From LZORAL124-50-18 sp051208045 (GTDB lineage Bacteria > Pseudomonadota > Gammaproteobacteria > Pseudomonadales > Oleiphilaceae): 64,000 nucleotides of DNA. The DNA lies in assembly GCA_051208045.1 (NCBI GenBank), contig JBPJFY010000001.1:558001-622000 (forward strand). The letters are read 5' to 3'. The position numbers and the translations under genes were made by a program. Below, one piece after another: positions 26,901-34,710 of the stretch. The first letter of the stretch is position 1. Every line of letters begins with the position of its first letter. The notes beneath the pieces are model-generated. The model searched no databases and was not told the DNA's origin. It saw only the letters and a list, made by a program, of their open reading frames with translations.

Positions 26901-27549
26901 TACCCCAGTAAAAAGAGCCATGTCTGTGCGTACGATTCAGGATGGGGGTGCCCGATTCCTGGCCGTGACCCTGGTGCCGCCCCACAGCCTGCGGGAAGAT
27001 GCGTTGTCCATTATTACCGGAATCTCATCGGAGCTGTCTGCCAGCCGGGCCAAAATCGATTCTCTGGAAAATGCGCTTCAATGTGTGACTCAGTATATTC
27101 GGTCAGAAGGACAGGAGCACGCGTCAGAGTCCGGCCAGGAACATTCTCCCCTCGATGAGCCCGCCGTTGCCCCTGTCGTTGAACAAGCCGCTGGCAGCAC
27201 CAGCGCTCCGGTGGAACAACCATCGGAGAGCGTTGCAGAGTCGTTGTCTGATCGTCAAGCGCTGGTCAATCTGCTTCAGCTGGCACTGGACTTATGGGAG
27301 CGGTATGCCAAGAAAGGGAAGATCGAACTGGCAGAAGAAAGTCGCTGCTGGCGTGTTTATCTTGACGGCGGGACGATGAAGACACGAACGCTGGATAAAT
27401 ACCTCACCGAAAAAGCGCTGCCTGAAAAACCTCGCTGGCGTTCAGTGGTTCGCACCGCAAATTTTGTGCTTTCCAGCTGCGAGATGAAAGCTGACGATGA
27501 GGGGACGCTCCGCGGATTACTGAACGATGTTCAGAAACGGTTTACCTAG
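23947..27549 (+). CDS. 7TMR-DISM hybrid histidine kinase with ChiS-like C-terminal domain
   Basis: A 1200-residue protein. Order: signal peptide about 20-42; an extracytoplasmic jelly-roll-like domain 50-215 (GYWAFYWGQLL, FGTFYARI); seven helices 220-420; HisKA with His460 (TTSHELKMPLHG); HATPase (GTGLGLSITRKL); a Ser/Pro-rich linker; receiver with Asp784 (LIILDLMMPGMNGFE); PAS about 885-990; and a C-terminal domain 1100-1200 with KIELAEES, RTLDKYL and PRWRSVV blocks that resemble, from memory, the DNA-binding domain of Vibrio ChiS. If so, it is a membrane-embedded transcription factor. The start is uncertain: GTG 23947, or GTG 23968, or TTG 23980, near a GGGAGG site that lies in a hairpin. 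Confidence 0.88.
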   Translation: MVNQTREVTSRLFSLLFALLKGKALSLILLMSCVSLSFSALAIERPGQSLSDARIDLRQQEWGQGEIHTLDGYWAFYWGQLLSPEMAASPENLSTQAKSFWVPGLWNDEGKAGADFPVDGFGTFYARILVPDVPVLYLHVPDMPSAFRLWVNGREMTANGVVARSKEDEVPAFKTRVLALPDTLGHIDIVAQVSNHHYKEGGIWHSFKITDESGRQRLADVPVIVDAIIFAVLFSIGLYHLSVYYMRRQERASLFFGLFCLLLAFRALAVDQRIFSGSSGFDWGMLQTAEHITFFFCLPMFAAFYQALYPHDVSRRLVTVSFIAATGFSLLTLFSSVAFFTRLALPYQIIIVVVVFWCWHGWWGAYRNKREGARLLGASMAVFMLAILHDILLAHFVVHGSPWTPLAFMAFVIAQAIILNRRYVSSLNLVEAMSVELKERNTELEQLDAFKDEFLATTSHELKMPLHGIDGLASGLLADARPVLDESQKQILALISSTASRLGTLVDDILDYSAIKHGKLELTVTAVNLHLMAKTVLDTIDPLIGDKDIVLSLDLADGTEWVQCDVNRLQQVLFNLLGNAIKFTEEGYVQLKTRLKHPWVEVEVVDTGVGIPRDRQGDVFNPFETLGVRHQGNYTGTGLGLSITRKLVELQKGQLTLESEEQSGTTIRFTLPLASEAPSSAASSSSVPLGTGPASDDAPAGVVGSSEGATLIPPAGTAHSPQDGVLVEPEGEPGRIYVVDDEETNRQLLKRQLQNAGFQVMTFAGGASVLERLAEGCPDLIILDLMMPGMNGFEVCERIRQKHDSLRLPVVMLTARHQSLDIIQALNLGANDYLTKPYHEKELIARISSLLGVRRYWLASEENQRLQNEIGARVRAEAQLLQANQRLLAVLNQTDESVCLIDADLRVIYGNRAFFVLVGLLEERTPADDVVAGLPDGEALGMVRLQTIDQLFDADTVAALSDCLGQVNEEDALIQAHVLPQKSGSTPVKRAMSVRTIQDGGARFLAVTLVPPHSLREDALSIITGISSELSASRAKIDSLENALQCVTQYIRSEGQEHASESGQEHSPLDEPAVAPVVEQAAGSTSAPVEQPSESVAESLSDRQALVNLLQLALDLWERYAKKGKIELAEESRCWRVYLDGGTMKTRTLDKYLTEKALPEKPRWRSVVRTANFVLSSCEMKADDEGTLRGLLNDVQKRFT
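23963..23977 (+). promoter_or_regulatory. GGGAGG hairpin near the second kinase start
   Basis: GGGAGG-TGA-CCTCCC is a perfect inverted repeat with a three-base loop, containing a Shine-Dalgarno-like sequence just ahead of the candidate TTG start at 23980. Folding would hide the ribosome-binding site. If translation begins at GTG 23947 it is merely coding. Confidence 0.3.
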
Positions 27550-27585
27550 TGGTGCATCCTGTTGACGTTTCACTTTCAACACGCC

Positions 27586-29526
27586 CTATCCTTCATCGGA
27601 GGATTCCGGTGTCTCCGTTGCGGCTTCCATGGCCGCCTTCTTTTTCAGTTGTGTGTGGGTTACCAGGCAGCGTGTGACCCCACCACACATGGTTTTGAAT
27701 TGCTGATACTCCCAGTCGGAGAATGGCAGCTCGTCATCCCCACTGTCGCAGTAGAACACGGCGACCGGCTTTTTCGCGAGGAAGATCGACATCAGGAAGA
27801 ACTCTTTAGCGCCGGAGATGCGTTTGAACTCATCCGGAATCATCGCCCAGGTGCGTCGATTGCTCGTGGGTTTTACCCAGATCCCGGCGGGCGTTTCGAG
27901 CAGGCGGGTAAACAGGCTGGGTTTCGTCAAATCCAGTTGGTAATGCGCCAGTGATTTTGCTTCCATGGTGCCCACAGAGTAATAAGCCTTGAGTCGTGTC
28001 TGGGTGTTGTTCACCAGTGCAACGGTGCAGCGCTTCAGTCCCAGACCATAACCGATGCCCTGAGCCGCGGCATTCATCATTTCATGCAGATCAGAGAACT
28101 CTTCCGGCGCATCGTTCAGTTTGGACAGCATCATGTTGAACATTGGGAGGTTGCGCTTACGCTTGGTCGCGCCGGGTGAAGGCGGAGTTGTGCCGGTGGG
28201 TGTTGCCGCTTCTTTTTCTTTTGCCGATTCTGCAGCTTCGGCGGATGCGTCTTCGGTCGGGCCCGGTTTCACACGATTGTAGTCCTTGCTGGTGGGCAGT
28301 GAAGCCTCAACCGTGCTGGCTTGCAGAGTCATCACGGCTGGTGTTTCTGCCTCCACCTCTGTGTTTTGTCGTGAAGTAACGGTGGCTGGTGGTGAATCAG
28401 TCGTGGTTTGGTTTGAGGAATGAGTGCTTTGTGTCGACGAGGCAGGTGCCTGACGAGCGACCTGGATTTTTACTTCACTGGCTTTCTCTGATTTGCTTAA
28501 CAACCCTTCCAGGGTGGACTCGTCAAATGAGTTCACCTCAATGTAGTCTCTGGGCGGCAGAAACAGTTTGGTGGCCGGCGTCATAACGCCAGCGTACGCA
28601 TACTGCCGCGACATGGACACCGCCACACGGTGGGTAAATGTGATGGCCTTAGGGGTGGGAAATCCCATGAGCGTGGCCAGGGCTTTTTGCAGCGCCAGCG
28701 TATGATCCGAGTACCAGTCAAAATTGGCTGCCTGCGCCAGCTGATTGCAGAGAGAGACGACAAAGTTCGGTGTATGCATCAAATGGTTGAGTCGGCGATC
28801 TTCCGGATCGTCGGGGGGCATGTCGGCCCGGGCCAGTTTGGCGATGGCGACGAGTGCCTCCGGATTCAGTTGGTTTTCCGGGCGCAGGGACTCCGCGGCC
28901 AGCTGCGGCAATGGCAGCTGTTTCGCCAGAGCCAGTGTGATGTCCTGTGTTGTACAGCCGAGGATTTCTTTTTCCGCCTGGGCTTGAAACTTTTCATTGT
29001 AGCGAATGGCGTAACGCACCAGGCGCATTTCCGGGGTCGCAAAGCGCCAGAGAAACCATTGCGGTACCGCATGGTAAAGTGCGCCCCAAAACACCGCAGA
29101 TGCATTCAAACTGGTTTTGGATTTGGCAATTTCACGGGCAAGGAAAGCGGCGAACAGGCTGGTGTTCAGCGACCGAAGATAGTAAAAATGTCGAATATTC
29201 GTCGGGTCCGGCTTGAAGTAAGACACCTTGCTGACCACATGGCGGAGGTCCTCCACGCCAATCATGCTGATGGCGTGTTCAACGGAATTGCTGGTCTGCC
29301 CATCGGGCAAATGGGCATGTTTGGCCAATTTATGGGCATGAGCCATGACCAGGTAGGATAACACCGGGTCAATGGAGATCATTTCGGCCAATTTGCCATA
29401 GGAAGGGGAAGCAGTTTTCAGGAGTAACAATACCTGTTTCCCGATGGCGGGTGTGGCAGGCAACGTTTCCTGTGAGAGGTACTGACACCATCCTTTGATG
29501 TCTTCCGGCATTTTTTGATTGGCCAT
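27586..29526 (-). CDS. HDOD-domain protein with GAF-like C-terminus
   Basis: A 646-residue cytoplasmic protein. Residues about 15-235 form an HDOD domain (LPATPAIGKQVLLLLK; EHAISMIGVEDLRHVV), a catalytically inactive HD relative found in bacterial signalling. A low-complexity Thr/Ser/Ala/Glu linker spans about 365-465. The C-terminal 170 residues (LHEMMNAAAQGIGYGLGLKRCTVALV ... FFLMSIFLAKKPVAVFYCDS) look like a GAF domain, as in other HDOD-GAF proteins of pseudomonads. ATG 29526 has no strong ribosome-binding site. It is convergent with the second hybrid kinase (36-base gap) and divergent from motA, so it may belong to motility or second-messenger control. Function unknown. Confidence 0.82.
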   Translation of the reverse strand: MANQKMPEDIKGWCQYLSQETLPATPAIGKQVLLLLKTASPSYGKLAEMISIDPVLSYLVMAHAHKLAKHAHLPDGQTSNSVEHAISMIGVEDLRHVVSKVSYFKPDPTNIRHFYYLRSLNTSLFAAFLAREIAKSKTSLNASAVFWGALYHAVPQWFLWRFATPEMRLVRYAIRYNEKFQAQAEKEILGCTTQDITLALAKQLPLPQLAAESLRPENQLNPEALVAIAKLARADMPPDDPEDRRLNHLMHTPNFVVSLCNQLAQAANFDWYSDHTLALQKALATLMGFPTPKAITFTHRVAVSMSRQYAYAGVMTPATKLFLPPRDYIEVNSFDESTLEGLLSKSEKASEVKIQVARQAPASSTQSTHSSNQTTTDSPPATVTSRQNTEVEAETPAVMTLQASTVEASLPTSKDYNRVKPGPTEDASAEAAESAKEKEAATPTGTTPPSPGATKRKRNLPMFNMMLSKLNDAPEEFSDLHEMMNAAAQGIGYGLGLKRCTVALVNNTQTRLKAYYSVGTMEAKSLAHYQLDLTKPSLFTRLLETPAGIWVKPTSNRRTWAMIPDEFKRISGAKEFFLMSIFLAKKPVAVFYCDSGDDELPFSDWEYQQFKTMCGGVTRCLVTHTQLKKKAAMEAATETPESSDEG

Positions 29527-29842
29527 AAGTATTTGTTAATTTGTGGATTTTGTTCTTAACTTAGCTAAGAGGCGTGTCAACCGCCTGCCAGGGCTCCGGG
29601 AGCGTTCCACCGCATACAGACGGAAACGAATTTTAACTTCACTTTCTGCAGAAAGACGGTAATTTAGAGAGAGCGGATTCGGAACCATCGCACCGTAGTG
29701 TCTGGCGCGACACGCTCATAATTAGAATATAGTCGTTCCTGCGGGAAATAACAGCCAGGCAGCGGCGATTTACGGATTAGAAGGCGCATCAGCAAGGGGC
29801 TGAGTTGCGGCAATACGCCGATATTTTGAATGGGTTAATTGA
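29527..29842. promoter_or_regulatory. 316-base divergent control region between the HDOD gene and motA
   Basis: No gene is seen here. It contains a perfect 10-base palindrome CTTAGCTAAG (29560-29569) and a perfect 14-base palindrome CTTTCTGCAGAAAG (29642-29655). GTGTC/GACAC arms lie at 29698-29713. A GCCGATAT box at 29817-29824 resembles a flagellar sigma-28 -10, but no TAAA -35 is found 15 bases upstream. Promoters for both genes must be here, but none is convincing. Confidence 0.5.
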
Positions 29843-30694
29843 ATGACATTTATTCTCGGGTCAATCATCGTAATGGCCTGTGTGCTGGGTGGCTACGTGC
29901 TGTCCCACGGGCATATCATGGCGCTCTGGCAGCCGTTTGAGTTGCTGATCATTGGTGGTGCTGCGTTGGGAGCATTTATCATCTCCAACCCTATGCATGT
30001 GGTGAAAGCCGTTTTCAAATCTTTTCCAACGCTGTTGAGCGGGTCGAAATTCAACAAAGAACTGTATATGGACCTGCTCAGCTTAATGTACGACCTCTTC
30101 GATAAATCCCGTAAACAAGGGGTTATGTCTATCGAGGCTGATGTCGATGACCCGAAAGGCAGCGAGATCTTCAGCCGCTATCCTGCCATTCTCAACCAAC
30201 AGGCGTTGACCGAGTTCATTACCGACTATCTGCGCATCATCAGTAGCGGCAACATGGCTCCGCACGAGCTGGAAGGGTTGATGGACCTGGAAATAGAAAC
30301 CCGGCTTACCGAGCTGGAAGAGCCAGGTCATGCGGTGCACAAGGTAGCCGATGCCTTACCCGGTTTCGGCATCGTGGCAGCGGTGCTCGGGATCGTGATT
30401 ACCATGGGCGCACTGGGTGGCCCCCCGGAAGAAGTGGGTGGCCATGTGGCCGCGGCCCTGGTGGGTACGTTCCTGGGTATTCTGTTGGCTTATGGGTTTG
30501 TCGGGCCGATGTCGAACGCGATGGAACATATCGCGCAAACGGAAATCAAGGCCTATGAATGCGTTAAAGTGAGCATTCTTGCGACCATGAGTGGGTTGGC
30601 GCCGCAGATGGCTGTTGAGTTTGGTCGCAAAGCACTGTTCTTCAGCGAGCGACCCGACTTTCTGGAGCTGAATGACCATGTTAAGTCCCGTTAA
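29843..30694 (+). CDS. motA: Flagellar motor stator protein MotA
   Basis: MotA and MotB form the proton-driven stator around the flagellar rotor. The 283-residue protein has four transmembrane helices and the key residues at the same numbers as in E. coli: Arg90 and Glu98 in the cytoplasmic loop (KSRKQGVMSIEAD), Pro173 (ALPGFGIVAAVLG) and Pro222 (GFVGPMSNAM). The motAB pair next to rsgA and orn is the arrangement seen in pseudomonads. motB follows after 38 bases. Confidence 0.97.
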   Translation: MTFILGSIIVMACVLGGYVLSHGHIMALWQPFELLIIGGAALGAFIISNPMHVVKAVFKSFPTLLSGSKFNKELYMDLLSLMYDLFDKSRKQGVMSIEADVDDPKGSEIFSRYPAILNQQALTEFITDYLRIISSGNMAPHELEGLMDLEIETRLTELEEPGHAVHKVADALPGFGIVAAVLGIVITMGALGGPPEEVGGHVAAALVGTFLGILLAYGFVGPMSNAMEHIAQTEIKAYECVKVSILATMSGLAPQMAVEFGRKALFFSERPDFLELNDHVKSR

Positions 30695-30732
30695 ACGTAG
30701 TCGCGTTAAACAGAGCGATCGCGGGCGTTCTC

Positions 30733-31692
30733 ATGGTTGAAGAAAACGCCCCGATCATCGTCAAACGCTCCCGGAAGAAGGGGGGCGCACACGGGGGCGC
30801 GTGGAAAGTGGCCTTTGCGGACTTTGCGACCGCCATGATGGCCTTTTTTATGGTGTTGTGGCTCAGCGCCAACACCACGGACGAGCAGAAGCAGGCCATC
30901 AGCGGCTATTTTGAAGACCCCGTTGGCTTTACCGAAGGTGGCAAGCCTGTGCCGATTGACCTGGGGGGGAGCCCGGAGCTTATCCAGAACAAAGCGACCA
31001 CCGAATCGCCGCCGGTAGAATCTATCCCGCTGAATGAAGAAGACATCACCCAGATGGCGGATACCATCGAGCAGCGCCAGCTTCTCGAGTTGCTGAAAAC
31101 CTTTCAGGAGCAGATCGATGCCAGTGAAAAGCTCAGCGAGTTCAAAGATCAATTATTGTTGGATATTACCGACGAAGGGCTGCGAATCCAGATCGTCGAT
31201 AAATCCAAGCGCCCGATGTTTGACAGCGGGAAGTCCGAACTCAAATTCTATTCGGAAGATATTCTGTTTGAGCTGGCAAAAACCATCGCCAACGTACCCA
31301 ATAAAATCAGCCTGACCGGGCATACCGATGCCCAGCCGTTTACGATTGGGGACGGCTATTCGAACTGGGAATTGTCCGCAGATCGTGCTAATGCCGCACG
31401 CCGGGCGCTGGTGGAAGGCGGCGTGCCAGCAGAGCAGGTGTCTCGTGTGGTGGGGCTCTCTTCCTCGGTGTTGTTTGATAAAGACGACCCGTTTGCCGCC
31501 GTGAATAGGCGCATTGCCATCATCCTGCTGAACAAGCAGGCCGAAAAACAGATCACAAAAAATGCCTCGAACGAGGAGGCCGCGTTACCCTCGTCAGAAG
31601 AGCCCGCTCAAAATCCGACAGAAGTGCTGAAAGATGGCAGCTGGTTTGATGAGGTGCCGGCACAAGTCCCCAAAGATGAGATGACCTGGTAG
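30733..31692 (+). CDS. motB: Flagellar motor stator protein MotB
   Basis: A 319-residue stator subunit with a basic cytoplasmic N-terminus (KRSRKKGG), one transmembrane helix carrying the proton-binding Asp30 (AFADFATAMMAFFMVLWL), a plug/linker, and an OmpA-like peptidoglycan-binding domain at about 150-275 (SLTGHTDAQPF, NRRIAIILL). The proton-type motif and absence of sodium-type features suggest a proton-driven motor. The C-terminal 40 residues are an acidic, unconserved tail. It is convergent with rsgA, separated by 47 bases that include a weak hairpin (31726-31740). Confidence 0.96.
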   Translation: MVEENAPIIVKRSRKKGGAHGGAWKVAFADFATAMMAFFMVLWLSANTTDEQKQAISGYFEDPVGFTEGGKPVPIDLGGSPELIQNKATTESPPVESIPLNEEDITQMADTIEQRQLLELLKTFQEQIDASEKLSEFKDQLLLDITDEGLRIQIVDKSKRPMFDSGKSELKFYSEDILFELAKTIANVPNKISLTGHTDAQPFTIGDGYSNWELSADRANAARRALVEGGVPAEQVSRVVGLSSSVLFDKDDPFAAVNRRIAIILLNKQAEKQITKNASNEEAALPSSEEPAQNPTEVLKDGSWFDEVPAQVPKDEMTW

Positions 31693-31739
31693 CGCTGAAT
31701 AGCGCCGCGGCTTCTCGGTGCGTTGACAGGCTAAGCCTG

Positions 31740-32786
31740 TTATATGCCTGTGGGCTTCACCTCAAGCTCCCCCAGGCTTTCCCGCAGTTTGAGGTAATTG
31801 CCAAAGCGATCTTGCGAGATGCTGCCCTCCGCCACGGCCGCCAGCACGGCGCATCCGGGTTCATTTTCATGGCGGCAGTTCCTGAATTTACACTGGCCGA
31901 TCAACGGGTGCAGTTCCCGGAACCCGGTCAGCAGTTCGTCTTCGGTCATGTGCCAGAGCCCGAACTCACGAATACCGGGTGAGTCAATCAGGTTACCGCC
32001 TGAGGGGAGATGAAACAGCTGTGCTGTGGTGGTGGTGTGCTTGCCTTTTCGGTTGGCGTCCGAGATTTCGCCAATGCGCAATTCAAGATTAGGCAGTAAG
32101 GCCTGAATCAATGAAGACTTACCCACGCCGGACTGGCCGACGAACACGGTATTCCGCTGATTCAAAAAAGCCTGAAGGGCGTCCAGTCCATGACTTTCCG
32201 TGGCCGACGCATAGAGCACCTCATAGCCCAGCTGTTGGTACTCAGCTAACAGCGCGTGAATGGTCGCTTCATTGTCTGCATGAATGAGGTCTTTCTTGTT
32301 CATCAGAATGACCGGCTCAATGCCCATGTTTTCTGCGGCGACCAGATAACGGTCAATGAGGATCGGGTAGGTCATGGGCAGCGGGGATGCGACAATAACG
32401 AGGTTGTCGATATTGGCGGCGACGGCCTTGAGATTACCATAGCTGTCTGGTCGCTGGAGCAGCGAATGACGGGGCAGGACGGTTTCGATGACGCCGGTTT
32501 GTTCGCTCCCCGCGCGCCAGACAACGGTATCGCCGGTAACAATGTTCTCGATGTTCGCGCGAAAATGGCAGCGATGAAGAGTTCCCTGATCTTCCCCTTC
32601 GAGGGCTTCCACATCAATCAGTTTACCGAAATGAGCAATGACGAGGCCCTGCTGCTCACTGCTCAGGTCTCCGGAGATGAGCTGGCGTGATATGTCTCGA
32701 TCCCGCTTATCCGCGCGACGTGCTTTTTCGGCGTTGATTTTTTCAATTCGCCACTTTTGTTGCCGATTCAGCTTTCTTTTTGCCAT
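31740..32786 (-). CDS. rsgA: Small ribosomal subunit biogenesis GTPase RsgA
   Basis: RsgA checks 30S subunit maturation and releases RbfA. The start taken is ATG 32786 (348 residues, MAKRKLNRQQKWRIEK); a longer frame to 32957 is unlike the family and would overlap orn. The circularly permuted GTPase order is clear: NKKDL (G4) first, then GQSGVGKSS (G1) and DSPGIREF (G3). The zinc finger follows (CKFRNCRHENEPGC). An OB fold precedes the G domain. It is divergent from orn, as in pseudomonads. Confidence 0.96.
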   Translation of the reverse strand: MAKRKLNRQQKWRIEKINAEKARRADKRDRDISRQLISGDLSSEQQGLVIAHFGKLIDVEALEGEDQGTLHRCHFRANIENIVTGDTVVWRAGSEQTGVIETVLPRHSLLQRPDSYGNLKAVAANIDNLVIVASPLPMTYPILIDRYLVAAENMGIEPVILMNKKDLIHADNEATIHALLAEYQQLGYEVLYASATESHGLDALQAFLNQRNTVFVGQSGVGKSSLIQALLPNLELRIGEISDANRKGKHTTTTAQLFHLPSGGNLIDSPGIREFGLWHMTEDELLTGFRELHPLIGQCKFRNCRHENEPGCAVLAAVAEGSISQDRFGNYLKLRESLGELEVKPTGI

Positions 32787-32941
32787 TCTAAGTACCGATA
32801 TGGAGCCTTTTGCCTTATAGTATGCACACCTGCGCGGGTGTTCCGATGCGAGTGGAAGATATCGATGCAAGCGAAAGTTTATCCTGTTCGCTCGTGGTTT
32901 GGTACAGTTAAACAGGGTCGGCGATTGGTTAGGGAGTAAAA

Positions 32942-33490
32942 ATGGCAAAAAACACAAACCTGGTCTGGATTGATCTCGAAATGACGGGGCTGGACCCGGA
33001 AGTGAATCAGATCATTGAAATTGCCACCATTGTGACCGATGGCGATCTCAATGTGCTCGCAGAAGGCCCGAATCTGGCGATTCATCAATCCGAAGAAGTG
33101 CTGGCCCACATGGATGAATGGTGCGTGACCACCCACGGTAATTCCGGATTGACCGATCGTGTGCGAAAAAGCACCATTTCCGTGGCCGAAGCCGAGCAGC
33201 AGACGCTGGCTTTTATCCAGCAGTACACCACTCAGGGAGCGTCACCTCTGTGCGGTAACAGTATCGGCCAGGATCGACGGTTTCTCGTGAAATACATGCC
33301 GCAACTGGAATCTTTTGTCCACTACCGAAATCTGGATGTGAGTACAGTCAAAGAGTTGGCCAAACGCTGGCGACCGGACATTCTGCCGCTGTTTTCAAAA
33401 AAAGGCTCTCATCTGGCGCTGGACGATATCAAAGAGTCCATCGCTGAACTGCAATTCTATCGCGACCACTTCTTTCAAATGCCGGCTTGA
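32942..33490 (+). CDS. orn: Oligoribonuclease
   Basis: Orn degrades 2-5-nucleotide RNAs, above all dinucleotides such as pGpG from cyclic-di-GMP turnover. The 182-residue DEDDh exonuclease has WIDLEMTGLDP (first acidic pair), GNSIGQDRRFL and the C-terminal SHLALDDIKESI with the catalytic His and Asp. Ribosome-binding GGGAG precedes ATG 32942. Given the PilZ and GGDEF/EAL-type genes at 57.7 kb, a pGpG-clearing enzyme is relevant, though orn is essential housekeeping in most gammaproteobacteria. Confidence 0.98.
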   Translation: MAKNTNLVWIDLEMTGLDPEVNQIIEIATIVTDGDLNVLAEGPNLAIHQSEEVLAHMDEWCVTTHGNSGLTDRVRKSTISVAEAEQQTLAFIQQYTTQGASPLCGNSIGQDRRFLVKYMPQLESFVHYRNLDVSTVKELAKRWRPDILPLFSKKGSHLALDDIKESIAELQFYRDHFFQMPA

Positions 33491-33495
33491 TCCCG

Positions 33496-34650
33496 TCAGG
33501 GGGCGGCAGATGCATGCTGTGCCAGCGCCCAAGCCACATGCTCCCGAACGATGGCGGAAGGGTGCGACGCCCGTGAGCTCAATGCCGTGACCACCGCTGC
33601 GCTGGTGTTCGCGTTGCCGAGCGCTACCGCAATGTTTCTTAACCAGTTCTCGTAACCGGTACGCCGAATCGCCGAGCCCTCTGTGCGTTTGAGGAATGTG
33701 GCTTCATCCCAGGCAAAGAGGTCAATCAACTGTTGGTCATTCAGGTTATGCCGAGGCTGAAAGTCCGGCTCGTGCGATGGTGTCGTGAATTTGTTCCAGG
33801 GGCAGAAAAGCTGGCAGTCGTCGCAACCAAAGATTCGGTTGCCCATTTTGGCGCGCAGTGCTTCCGGAATCGCGCCTTTGAGTTCAATGGTCAGGTAGGA
33901 AATACATTTTCTGGCATCCAATACATAGGGCGCAACAAAGGCATTGGTTGGGCAAACATCCATACAGGCGGAACAACTGCCACACCGGTTCTCATGCACC
34001 TCTGCTTGTGCGGGCAAGGGCAGGTCGGTGTAGATTTCGCTCAAGAAGAAGTAAGACCCTGCCTGTGGGTGAATCAACATGGTGTTTTTCCCGATCCACC
34101 CAAGTCCCGCTTTTTCCGCCAAGGCGCGTTCCAGCACAGGTGCGCTGTCCACAAAGATTCGATAGTGATGATTGGGTACAGCCGCCGTGATGCGTGAGGC
34201 CAGCTGCTTCAAACGGCTTTTGATCAACTTATGGTAGTCACGTCCCAGAGTGTATCTCGAAATGGCGGCGTTATCCGGTTGGTGGATCAGGTTTCGCGCA
34301 GGTACTATGGCTGGATTTACTCGCTTGCCCGATGGCGGCTGTACAACGCCTGCCGCTGCTTCAGCCTCCGGGTAGTAGTTCATCCGCAGGGAAATGACCC
34401 GCAGCGTCCCCGGCTCCAGTGCGTCGGGCTGATACCGTTTACTGCCATGCGCGGCCATGTAGTCCATTTCGCCGTGATAGCCTTGGTTGAGCCAGGCTTC
34501 CAGTCGCTCCCCGTGGGTATCTATTTGCGTTGTCGCGATACCGCACTGGGCAAAGCCAAGCTCCTGGCTCCATCGCTGAATGTCGTCCGCCAGATCGCGT
34601 AGTCGGGTCTCAGAAAGCTGGGTGTCAGAAAGGGGAGTGGGTGTCACCAT
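33496..34650 (-). CDS. queG: Epoxyqueuosine reductase
   Basis: QueG catalyses the last step of queuosine synthesis in tRNA anticodons, using cobalamin and two [4Fe-4S] clusters. The 384-residue protein has the ferredoxin motif CGSCSACMDVCP and the second cluster motif CDDCQLFCPWN, and the N-terminal RYTLGRDYHKL and SAPVLERALAEKAGLGWIGK blocks for cobalamin and substrate. A HEAT-like C-terminal segment is present. It is convergent with orn (5-base gap), matching the orn-queG-nnr region of other gammaproteobacteria. Confidence 0.96.
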   Translation of the reverse strand: MVTPTPLSDTQLSETRLRDLADDIQRWSQELGFAQCGIATTQIDTHGERLEAWLNQGYHGEMDYMAAHGSKRYQPDALEPGTLRVISLRMNYYPEAEAAAGVVQPPSGKRVNPAIVPARNLIHQPDNAAISRYTLGRDYHKLIKSRLKQLASRITAAVPNHHYRIFVDSAPVLERALAEKAGLGWIGKNTMLIHPQAGSYFFLSEIYTDLPLPAQAEVHENRCGSCSACMDVCPTNAFVAPYVLDARKCISYLTIELKGAIPEALRAKMGNRIFGCDDCQLFCPWNKFTTPSHEPDFQPRHNLNDQQLIDLFAWDEATFLKRTEGSAIRRTGYENWLRNIAVALGNANTSAAVVTALSSRASHPSAIVREHVAWALAQHASAAP

Positions 34651-34710
34651 GGGGATACAGCAGGCCTGTGTGATCGAGCCTGCTCAGTGTAACGGCTTTG
34701 GCGAATAAAT

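Noticed and set aside
28630..29361. A 243-codon plus-strand frame in the HDOD gene
   Set aside because: It is antisense to a coding gene with recognisable domains and has no start signal or family motif.
29798..29824. Sigma-28 flagellar promoter for motA, from GCCGATAT at 29817-29824
   Set aside because: No TAAA -35 element is present about 15 bases upstream, and the box lies only 18 bases before the ATG. Kept only as a remark.
31726..31740. ACAGGC-TAA-GCCTGT hairpin between motB and rsgA as a terminator
   Set aside because: The stem is only six bases and no T tract follows. It is not listed as a terminator.
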